Shown here: in pieces, positions 1 to 7,039 of the stretch
How positions within the stretch are numbered: position 1 is the stretch's first letter
Layout of the letters: every line of letters begins with the position of its first letter
Assembly: GCA_947174575.1 (NCBI GenBank)
Contig: CAMWJM010000010.1
Span: forward strand, 1-12,740
Length of the DNA stretch: 12,740 nt
Direction of reading: 5' to 3'
From: an uncultured Alistipes sp.
Lineage (GTDB): Bacteria > Bacteroidota > Bacteroidia > Bacteroidales > Rikenellaceae
Position numbers and translations under genes: made by a program
Notes under the pieces: generated by a model
The model's database searches: none
What the model saw: only the letters and a program-made list of their open reading frames with translations
What the model was told of the DNA's origin: nothing

Positions 1-55
1 TGAATTGTGAATTGTGAATTGTGAATTGTGAATTGTGAATTGTGAATTGTGAATT
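1..55. repeat. 7-bp tandem repeat (TGAATTG)n
   Basis: Seven full copies of TGAATTG followed by a partial eighth start at the first base, so the array is cut by the window edge and its true length is unknown. It ends 2 bases before the stop codon of the outer-membrane protein gene at 58-1275, so it lies immediately downstream of the six-gene operon as transcribed (read there as CAATTCA units). The array is non-coding in the part visible. Its perfect periodicity suggests replication slippage. No hairpin or T-run terminator is visible within it. Confidence 0.9.
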
Positions 56-57
56 TT

Positions 58-1275
58 TCACGTTCTGTCGCCTTTTTTCTTGTTCCACAAATGCACCGTC
101 ACGCCGATGCGGATGTCGGCGATGTTGAGCCGCAGGTTCATCTTCGAGTAGTGGCGTTCGCCGGTCTTGACGCCCTGGTCGTCGTACTGGCGGATGTGGG
201 TGTATTTGAATCCGCCCAGTCCGAACGAGATCGACGCGCAGACATTGGGGAACGCGTAGACCGCCACGCCCGGATTGACCCACGCCTTGACCGTGGTGTT
301 TTTCGAGGATGTCCGCTTGGAGTCGTCGCCCGATTTGTAGGCGAACGTGTTCTGGCCCGTCGACATCGACAACTCGATCTCGCCGAAGACGGCGAAGCGC
401 CCCTTCTCGTCGATGGGGACGTAGGTGCGGTGGAACACGCCGAACGAATAGCGGTCGTTGGTCAGATCGAGCCACGGGATTTCGAGTTCGATGTCGTTCT
501 GCTCGCCCAGGTTGATGCCGAGCGCATTCAGCCGACCCGAAATATGGGTGTAGCCGAACCGCACGCCGAAGCACCGGTTGTCGCGGTAGAAATAACCCAC
601 GAACGGGTTCACGGTGGTGATGTTGCCGCTCAAATCGATGTTCTCGAATATGGGAAATATGTCCGCGTCGTCGGTCGAAAGCGTCCCGTAGGAGACGGTC
701 AGCCCGAACATCGTCTCTCCCTTGAAGACGAAGCGGTTCTTGTTGATCTCGCGGTCGATGCGTCGGCTGGTCGGCAAAAAACGCTTCTTGAGCCGCATGC
801 CCCGGGGCGACACGACAGCAGAAGATTCCGAAGAATCAGTGTCGGACTCCCGAAGCGTATCGGTCGATTCCGGGGCTATTTCGGCAACCCCCGGCTCCGA
901 TTCGTCCGACTTCGGCTCCATTTCGACGGTCGATTCGACCTCTCCGAGCTGTGCTTCCGATTCTGTTTCGACAGTTCCTGGCTCCGTTTCAATCGCTCCG
1001 CCGGTTTCGAGCATTGCATTTTGCATTGCATCGATCGCCACCGCTTCGATCTCCCTTTCTACTTCTACGGGTTCTATGGGCGTGCCGGTTTCTTCGGGCA
1101 GCACCGGCCCTACATCGACAATCTCCGCTTGTACTTTTTCGGTCGGGAGGTCCGTCGTCGCAACTGTATTTTCCGGTTGCGGCAGGATCTCCGGCGCCGT
1201 GATTCCGGCCCGGACGTGGAGTGCCGGGGCGAGCAGCAGCCCGAGCAGGGCGATAGGGAGCAGTGCGTTTTTCAT
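58..1275 (-). CDS. Outer-membrane beta-barrel protein with long acidic linker
   Basis: Predicted exported protein of 405 residues, last gene of the six-gene operon, 13 bases after its paralogue. Residues 1-23 form a signal peptide (LLPIALLGLLLAPALHVRA, cut near A23). Residues about 25-152 are low-complexity and rich in Glu, Thr, Ser and Pro, strongly acidic and probably unstructured. A basic patch follows (about 158-182). From about residue 178 the sequence alternates in the manner of amphipathic beta strands. Motifs shared with the upstream paralogue are RDNxxFGxR (231-239), RFAxFxE (293-299) and the C-terminal stretch 379-396 beginning MNLRLN. Unlike the paralogue, it has a charged tail (WNKKKGDRT, 397-405) beyond the last predicted strand, where outer-membrane proteins usually end in an aromatic or hydrophobic residue. 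No specific family name is recognised. A small barrel or porin-like role is inferred from the pattern. The start was chosen because it opens the signal peptide. Confidence 0.88.
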   Translation of the reverse strand: MKNALLPIALLGLLLAPALHVRAGITAPEILPQPENTVATTDLPTEKVQAEIVDVGPVLPEETGTPIEPVEVEREIEAVAIDAMQNAMLETGGAIETEPGTVETESEAQLGEVESTVEMEPKSDESEPGVAEIAPESTDTLRESDTDSSESSAVVSPRGMRLKKRFLPTSRRIDREINKNRFVFKGETMFGLTVSYGTLSTDDADIFPIFENIDLSGNITTVNPFVGYFYRDNRCFGVRFGYTHISGRLNALGINLGEQNDIELEIPWLDLTNDRYSFGVFHRTYVPIDEKGRFAVFGEIELSMSTGQNTFAYKSGDDSKRTSSKNTTVKAWVNPGVAVYAFPNVCASISFGLGGFKYTHIRQYDDQGVKTGERHYSKMNLRLNIADIRIGVTVHLWNKKKGDRT

Positions 1276-1288
1276 GGGTCGGGGAGGG

Positions 1289-2155
1289 TCATAGGTGGAA
1301 CGATACGCCCAACCCGATCGAGAGCGGGTTGATCCGGAAATTCATGTTGCTCGACCGCATGTCGGCGGTTTTCACCTGGTTCTTGATCTGGTGGCTGTGG
1401 GTGTAGCTGATGCCCATCACGCCGATGTTCACCTCCACGGCCATGGTGTTGGTGGCGAAGGCGATCAAGCCCGGTGAGACGCCCAGGGCGATCGACGTGC
1501 CCGTCTCGTAGGTGCCCCGCACGGGGTTGTCGGCTGCGAATTTGCTTTGGTGGCCGCCCAGCGTGAGCGACATCTCGTTGAACAGCGCGAAGCGCTTGTT
1601 GCGGCCCAGCGGGATATACTGGCGCCATATCGCCGCCACGGAGTAGGTGTGCTTGAGCGAATAGTAGTAGTCGGCCGTGATTTCGGTGCCCGACTCTTCG
1701 TCGCCCAGACTCAAGGCGCCGTCGTCCACGCGCAGCAGCGTGCGCGAGTAGATGGCGCGGATGCCGAACGCCATGTTGTCGCGCGGCGCGTAGCCGATCA
1801 AGGGGCTGATCTTGAAGGTGTAGCCGTCCGACTCGATGCCCTCGACGATCAGAAACGTGTAGCCGTCGTTCACATGGGTCGAGTACGACGCCATGCCGCC
1901 GAAGATCCATTGTCCCGCAGGCACGAACACATGTTTCACGTCGACCAGCCCGCGCTGCCGCCGGATTTCGTTGATCGTAGGCGGAGTATCCGCATCCTCG
2001 TCCGTCCCGAAGCGCGCACTCCCGCGTTCTGCGGCCCCCTCGGCGTCGCGGCCTTCGGTTTCGACAGGCTGTACGGGGTTCGTAGTCCCGGCTTCGGCCC
2101 GGACGAACGCGCCCAGCAGCGCGACGGTCAGCAAAACGGTTCGGATCGATCCCAT
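1289..2155 (-). CDS. Outer-membrane beta-barrel protein
   Basis: Exported protein of 288 residues, fifth gene of the operon, starting 18 bases after the PCMD lipoprotein stop. Residues 1-22 look like a signal peptide with an AEA|G cleavage site. A short acidic linker (about 30-60) leads into an alternating beta-strand region from about 76 to the end. The motifs RDNMAFGIR (125-133), RFALFNE (188-194) and the final 18 residues beginning MNFRIN align with the downstream gene at 58-1275, so the two genes are tandem paralogues. The protein ends in VSFHL, an end compatible with a last barrel strand. Function is unknown: it could be a pore, an assembly partner or an anchor for the lipoproteins encoded upstream. 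Size fits a barrel of roughly 8-12 strands, but strand number was not modelled. Confidence 0.87.
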   Translation of the reverse strand: MGSIRTVLLTVALLGAFVRAEAGTTNPVQPVETEGRDAEGAAERGSARFGTDEDADTPPTINEIRRQRGLVDVKHVFVPAGQWIFGGMASYSTHVNDGYTFLIVEGIESDGYTFKISPLIGYAPRDNMAFGIRAIYSRTLLRVDDGALSLGDEESGTEITADYYYSLKHTYSVAAIWRQYIPLGRNKRFALFNEMSLTLGGHQSKFAADNPVRGTYETGTSIALGVSPGLIAFATNTMAVEVNIGVMGISYTHSHQIKNQVKTADMRSSNMNFRINPLSIGLGVSFHL

Positions 2156-2173
2156 GCGTTCGGTTTATCGGGG

Positions 2174-4336
2174 TCAGTAGACCAGTTCCATGTCGTCGAG
2201 ATACATCGTGCTCGACGTCGAGCCAGCGAAGTAGTCGCCGTATTTGCTGGCCGAGGCGGTCAGCATCAGGTAGGTCGGCACTTCGCCTTCGTATTCTTCG
2301 TTGTAGTGCAGGTCGAGCGTGATCTCGGTCCACTCGGCCAGCGACTGCGTGTTGTTCCACTCGGCCCAGGCGATGATGTGGCCGTCGCTGCGGTCGTTGG
2401 TGCTGCTCTTTCCGTCGAGCGAGGTACAATAGGGCATGGTCTTGTGGTTGGCCGCGAAATCGAGGAACGTGTCCGATCTTTTGGTCGCAACTATGTGCGG
2501 CCCCTCCATCTTGCACAGACAGATGTAGACTTGGTTGACATCCGAGTCGCCGTTGCCGACGCTGCCGCCGGGATTGTCCACGGTGCCTGCGGTGCCCTTG
2601 TACCAGAACCGGAGCGCCCTGGGCCGATAGGTGAATGCGAACGGCTTGCCGAATCCGATCACGCCGTCCGTACCGTCGGTCGCCAGGTATTTGCCCACGA
2701 AGATGTTGCCTGCCGCGAATTTGCCGATACCTAACATCGCCACTTTCTGCGACTGGAGCTTAGCCGAGGTCGTGCCGGACGAGCCGGGACGGGCGTCGTT
2801 GGCTTTGGTCGTTACGTTCACATTCAGCGTCGACGAGCCGTGGTTGCCCGTGTCCCACCATTGATCGCTGTTCTCCGACATATAGGGAAGCAGGGGCGAC
2901 GATCCCGTCCATATTTCGAATCCCGCGTTGTAGACCTGCGGCCCTTGCGGATAGGCGATGTCTTGCACGGCACCGGTCGGCACTCCGTCGAGCAACAGTC
3001 GGTATGCGCACTTCGTACCTATGCGTGCGAGGGGTTGGGGTGTGGTATAGATGTCGTCGTCGGTCTGCATCAGTTCGGCGGTGCTCCACTCGGTTTCGCC
3101 CTGATAGCGGTACTCCAGCGTCGCGGCGGTCGCTGCCCGCAATATGCAGGCGCGCCATTTCAGGTCGTCGAACCACGGGTCGGGCGTCGGAGCCAGCGCT
3201 CCCGACGTGCGCACGGTCAGCGTCTTTTCGCCCTCGCCGCCGTCCCGGTCGATGGCGGTGATCTGCAGGGCGTTGTCGCCGCCGGGCAGCTGCGCGAAGA
3301 ATCGCGCACCCAGTGTCACGGTGAGATTCGCCTCGTCGGCGCACGCCACCGTTATGCCGTTGGCGTTCTCGGGGGCCGTGGTCGCCGGAACCTCGTAGGT
3401 CGTGCCGGCGACTTCGATGCGCACCCGCTCCATGTCGCCGATCGAGGCGACTGTGAAGGCGAGCGGTGCCGAGTCGAAGCGCTGCGGCTCGCCCATGTCG
3501 AAGCCCACGCCCGCGATCTGCGGATTGGGCACGAACGTGATCGAGTCGTCGATCTCGTCGAGCGACTCGTCGAGCGTCAGCGTGAAGTCGAGGAAGCCGC
3601 CCAGGTCTTTGGAGTACTTGAGTTTCAGCTCGTAGCAGAGTCCCGGAGTGGCCTCTATGGCTTTGGAGCCGGTCGTCTTCAACTCCAGGGGTGCGCCGTC
3701 CTTCTCGCCGCTGCCGCAGAAATACCAGTCGAGCGTCGAGGTCTCCTCCGGCAGCAGGAAATAGCCGGTGGCCGTCTTGTCGAACGACAGATGCGGCCCC
3801 GAGACGCTCGCCGCCGTTTCCCACCCCGTCGACTGGTCGAACGCCACCGTAGTAGAGTAGCTTTCTTTGAACGTCGCTGCGATCGTCGGATCGTAGACGA
3901 CCTTCACGATCGTGTTCGCCACCCGGCACTCCACCTCTACGGTCGTCGCGCCCTGGGCGATCGTGAAGGCCTGTTCGCCCCGATAGAAAGGGCGGTCGAA
4001 GCTCGCTTCGGCGGCGTCGCCCAGCTCTACGGCTATCGAATAGTCGCCCGTGAGCAGCCACAGCGCCTCGGGCAGCTCCCGGCGCGAGTTGTAGCGGCGG
4101 ATAAGCTCCTTGCGCGGTTCGCCGTCGACTACGGTGTGCTTGTAGATGCGTATGGCGCAGCGTGTCCACGGATATTGCTCATCGTCGACCTCGGCGCGGG
4201 TGTGCGGGGTGTCGATGGCGAACGTCACGCATCCCTGGCCCGGGGCCGGCAGCTCCGCCCCTGCCTTTTCGGAGCACGACGCACCCAGCAGCACGAGGCA
4301 AATCGAGAACAGAAGATATGCGGCTTTCATGTTCAT
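2174..4336 (-). CDS. DUF4493-like lipoprotein with C-terminal PCMD domain
   Basis: Lipoprotein of 720 residues, fourth gene of the operon, starting 7 bases after the preceding stop. The signal peptide ends in LLGASC with lipid-carrying Cys21 (Met1 or Met3 could start; both give the same mature protein). Residues about 36-265 resemble DUF4493, with the motif VANTIV at 139-144 also found in the gene at 6081-7037. Residues about 266-378 look Ig-like (FVPNPQ at 268-273, then a strand pair around 345-376). Residues about 464-720, starting near VYNAGFEIW and ending in YLDDMELVY, match the PCMD type (putative carbohydrate metabolism domain, PF13201), a jelly-roll fold common in Bacteroidetes surface proteins. 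Glycan binding is possible but not shown. The context suggests a surface-exposed member of a multi-protein assembly. Family assignment is from recognition of the sequence, not from a search. Confidence 0.9.
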   Translation of the reverse strand: MNMKAAYLLFSICLVLLGASCSEKAGAELPAPGQGCVTFAIDTPHTRAEVDDEQYPWTRCAIRIYKHTVVDGEPRKELIRRYNSRRELPEALWLLTGDYSIAVELGDAAEASFDRPFYRGEQAFTIAQGATTVEVECRVANTIVKVVYDPTIAATFKESYSTTVAFDQSTGWETAASVSGPHLSFDKTATGYFLLPEETSTLDWYFCGSGEKDGAPLELKTTGSKAIEATPGLCYELKLKYSKDLGGFLDFTLTLDESLDEIDDSITFVPNPQIAGVGFDMGEPQRFDSAPLAFTVASIGDMERVRIEVAGTTYEVPATTAPENANGITVACADEANLTVTLGARFFAQLPGGDNALQITAIDRDGGEGEKTLTVRTSGALAPTPDPWFDDLKWRACILRAATAATLEYRYQGETEWSTAELMQTDDDIYTTPQPLARIGTKCAYRLLLDGVPTGAVQDIAYPQGPQVYNAGFEIWTGSSPLLPYMSENSDQWWDTGNHGSSTLNVNVTTKANDARPGSSGTTSAKLQSQKVAMLGIGKFAAGNIFVGKYLATDGTDGVIGFGKPFAFTYRPRALRFWYKGTAGTVDNPGGSVGNGDSDVNQVYICLCKMEGPHIVATKRSDTFLDFAANHKTMPYCTSLDGKSSTNDRSDGHIIAWAEWNNTQSLAEWTEITLDLHYNEEYEGEVPTYLMLTASASKYGDYFAGSTSSTMYLDDMELVY

Positions 4337-4343
4337 CTCGGGA

Positions 4344-6068
4344 TCAGTTTACATGCAGCATGATCGCTTCGGTCGCGGTGTTGCCCGCCGTGTCGACCAC
4401 CGTCAGGCGGAAGTCCGAATCGCCCTGGAACGTGCCGAGCAGCGGGATGAACGTCGTGATCGAGAAGTGCAGCTCCGTCTGTCCGGCCACCTCTTCGCCC
4501 GTGGGGAACCCGAAGTTGCGGAGCTTGTCGCTCAATCCCTTTTCGGCGGCTTCGGGGTCGACCAGGTCGAACTGCGCCGGGAGCATCCCGCCCAGATCCA
4601 GGGCGCCCTCGATGCTCACCAGCAGCGAGGCTACGCCCTGCGTCGCCGTCACCTTGATGTCCACCTCCATGCCCTCGAACGTATCGTAGCGCTGCGTGAT
4701 GTCGTATCCCTCCCACTTGATGCGCGGGTCGGCGCCGGCCGAGGGGTCGACCTCTATCGTGAGCGTGTAGACGCTCTTCAGCTCGGCTTCGTTGGCTATG
4801 GTCAGCGTGAAAGTGTGGGTGCCTTCGTAGTCGAACAGCAGCCGCATCAAGTCCGCGAGCGAGAACGTGCGCTCCGTGACGTTGAGGTTGACGGCCGGGA
4901 ATCCCCATGAGCGCAGGGTCGTGCGGGCCGCGCTCTCGGCCGGCAGGACGAACATGTCGACCGGCTCGGTGAGTTCCATGATGGTCAGCAGGTTGTGGAA
5001 TGCGGCGTTGTCGGTCGTTATCCCGATCTCGAACGAGGCGATCGGCGTGGTCGAGGTCATCGTGAAGTCGCACGGCGCGATGAAATAGCCGCCTTCGTCG
5101 AAGCTGTCGGACGTGAGCTTGATCGGTTCGTCCAATGTGTGGCCCGGCCACTCCAGTTTGGGGGCATCGGGGTCGTTCTCGTCCGGAATAGGCTCCTCGC
5201 AGAGCGCGGCCAGCGTCACCACGTCCACATCCACCGGCTTGCCGGCCACCCAGGTCTCCACCTCGGCGTTGATGATGATCGTGCCGTCTTCGGCGTGCTG
5301 GATGTTGACCTCTATTCTGCGCCATTCGCCCGCCTTGGCGTTCTTGGCCACCTGCAGCGGCTGACGGGTGATCTGCTTGCCGTCGAACACCGTGGTCAGG
5401 TAGAGGATCAGCGGGTTGGTCTGCCCCTCCTTGGGTTTCAGATAGACGACCTCTTCGGGATAGATGCCTTCGAATACGAACGAACGGTCGCCCGAGAGCA
5501 CCAGTTCCGACCGCGTGTCTTCGCTCATCGTGGCGATGAGCGTGTCCTTGTAGCCGACCGTCGCCCTCACGGTGAGCAGACGGCAGGTCATGTTCTGGAG
5601 CGTCGAAGTCTGCTCCTTGATGATCGTGAAGATTTGCGTGGCGCCGTAGGTCGGCGAACCCTCGTCGCCCTCTATGGCCACATCGGGCGTCGGGCCGGAG
5701 TATACCGACAGCGTGTAGCGGCCCACCGGCAGCTCGATCAGCTCGGGCCGGTCGGCATAGGCGAAGCTCGTCACGCTCGCGCCCTCCTTGTCGATCACCT
5801 CCACCGGGTTGCCCTGCGCGTCGAGAATCTCCACCGTGTAGCTCTCCAGATCGGTATTCGCCGCGCGCGTGCCGCGTACGGGGCCGATCTCCTCCACGCG
5901 CTCCTCGATCGTCGCGTCGAGCGACGCCAGCGCCAGATAGCCCACGTTGGGGCCTTCGTCCGGCTCGCCGCCGCCTTCGAATCCCGAAGTCTCTTCCACG
6001 CAGGCGGACGTCAGCAGCAACAGTGCGCCGAGGGGCGCCGCAAGATATTTTCGCATCGTCGTTTTCAT
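4344..6068 (-). CDS. DUF4493-like lipoprotein with two C-terminal Ig-like repeats
   Basis: Lipoprotein of 574 residues, third gene of the operon, 12 bases after the preceding stop. The signal peptide ends LTSAC (Cys23); the next residues, VEE, are acidic, as in export signals that send Bacteroidetes lipoproteins to the cell surface. Residues about 41-290 resemble DUF4493 (strand motif ELPVGRYTLSVYSG near 112-125). The C-terminal half has two related modules: about 305-440 (W307, LRSWGFP 385-391, THTFTLTI 417-424) and about 450-574 (W452, LRNFGFP 516-522, SDFRLTVVD 551-559), indicating an internal domain duplication. There are no catalytic motifs, so a structural or adhesive role is the most economical reading. 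Met5 is an alternative start and would leave the signal peptide intact. Confidence 0.88.
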   Translation of the reverse strand: MKTTMRKYLAAPLGALLLLTSACVEETSGFEGGGEPDEGPNVGYLALASLDATIEERVEEIGPVRGTRAANTDLESYTVEILDAQGNPVEVIDKEGASVTSFAYADRPELIELPVGRYTLSVYSGPTPDVAIEGDEGSPTYGATQIFTIIKEQTSTLQNMTCRLLTVRATVGYKDTLIATMSEDTRSELVLSGDRSFVFEGIYPEEVVYLKPKEGQTNPLILYLTTVFDGKQITRQPLQVAKNAKAGEWRRIEVNIQHAEDGTIIINAEVETWVAGKPVDVDVVTLAALCEEPIPDENDPDAPKLEWPGHTLDEPIKLTSDSFDEGGYFIAPCDFTMTSTTPIASFEIGITTDNAAFHNLLTIMELTEPVDMFVLPAESAARTTLRSWGFPAVNLNVTERTFSLADLMRLLFDYEGTHTFTLTIANEAELKSVYTLTIEVDPSAGADPRIKWEGYDITQRYDTFEGMEVDIKVTATQGVASLLVSIEGALDLGGMLPAQFDLVDPEAAEKGLSDKLRNFGFPTGEEVAGQTELHFSITTFIPLLGTFQGDSDFRLTVVDTAGNTATEAIMLHVN

Positions 6069-6080
6069 GTTCGGTGTCGG

Positions 6081-7037
6081 TTAACGGGTTGCAGAATCGG
6101 CAGAAACAGCAAAAGTAGCCGGAATGGCCGGAAGAGTCGGAGTCGCCGTGCCGTTCGAATGCCGGCGGTTTGTCGAAATGGCTGCTGTGGCGTGTTTCGG
6201 GTCGGGTTTGGCTTTGTCGTTGAGTTCTTCGTCGATGATCTCCGTGCGGATCGGGTCGTCGTTGAGCGTGAAAATCACCTCGTCCGTGCTGCCCGCGTCC
6301 GATATGTCGAACGTGTAGGTGTAGAGCGTGCCGGCCTCGGGCGCGGCGTTCACCGTGGCGGCGAACTTCACGGTCTGCGGCGGCAGCGTCGGCGAGGGTG
6401 CCTGCTTGGTGGCCTCGCCCTCGATCGTGAAGCGCGCGGGACGCACATAGAAATAGGTAGCCTTTTCCTTGGCGCCGGCCGTATGATTCACGGCGAATTC
6501 GTTGCCGGCATCCGTCGTCAGCGTGAATTTCGCGCCGTTGGCAAAGTAGCCCTTGAACCGCTCGGTGAAGACGATCCGCACGATCGTGTTGGCCACCTTC
6601 ACCGTGACGTGTACCGGCGAGGGTTCGATGCCCGCCACCACGCGGAGCCGCGCGCGACCCTCGAAGTAGGGCATGTCCACCCCCTCGACGCTCGCCTTGG
6701 CGCCCCGGTATTCCGTACCGTCGAAGAGTATGACCGTATAGAGCGTGGCCCACAGCCAATCGTTCGCGGGATCGTAGCTCTCCAGCGTTTCCCACTCCTG
6801 CGCGAAGTCGTACTCCGGATCGGCGCTCTCGACCCGCAGGCCCAGTTCGGCGACCTCCGGCACGCTGTAGTTTCCGGCCGGCAGCTCGACATAGGCGCGC
6901 GTGCGGGCGTCGACGACCTGCATGCACTCGGCCTCCACGCCCAGCGTGCCGTAGCCCGTGGCTGCGACCTCCCCGACGTGCTTCGAGCACGCCGCCGTCA
7001 ACAGAGCCAGCAGAAGTATGGTGGTATATCGTTTCAT
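6081..7037 (-). CDS. Short DUF4493-like lipoprotein
   Basis: Lipoprotein of 318 residues, second gene of the operon, starting only 2 bases after the fimbrillin-like gene stops, so translational coupling is likely. The start is the Met of MKRYTT, which opens a signal peptide ending LTAAC (Cys17). The frame is open 42 codons further upstream, but that extension lies inside the preceding gene and has no signal character. Residues about 28-275 resemble DUF4493, including VELPAGNYSV (50-59) and VANTIVRIVF (148-157), the latter shared with the gene at 2174-4336. The last 40 or so residues are an Ala/Thr/Pro/Ser-rich tail without obvious fold. It lacks the Ig-like or PCMD modules of its two downstream relatives. 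Precise function unknown. Confidence 0.87.
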   Translation of the reverse strand: MKRYTTILLLALLTAACSKHVGEVAATGYGTLGVEAECMQVVDARTRAYVELPAGNYSVPEVAELGLRVESADPEYDFAQEWETLESYDPANDWLWATLYTVILFDGTEYRGAKASVEGVDMPYFEGRARLRVVAGIEPSPVHVTVKVANTIVRIVFTERFKGYFANGAKFTLTTDAGNEFAVNHTAGAKEKATYFYVRPARFTIEGEATKQAPSPTLPPQTVKFAATVNAAPEAGTLYTYTFDISDAGSTDEVIFTLNDDPIRTEIIDEELNDKAKPDPKHATAAISTNRRHSNGTATPTLPAIPATFAVSADSATR

Positions 7038-7039
7038 CT

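Noticed and set aside
1008..1033. Short repeated GCATTGCAT sequence inside the acidic-linker region
   Set aside because: It lies in coding sequence, encodes DAMQNAM-like residues of the low-complexity linker, and is too short to call an element.
49..1332. A 427-codon plus-strand open frame opposite the last barrel gene
   Set aside because: It begins in the TGAATTG array and has no signal peptide or recognisable domain; the minus strand has a signal peptide and a paralogue.
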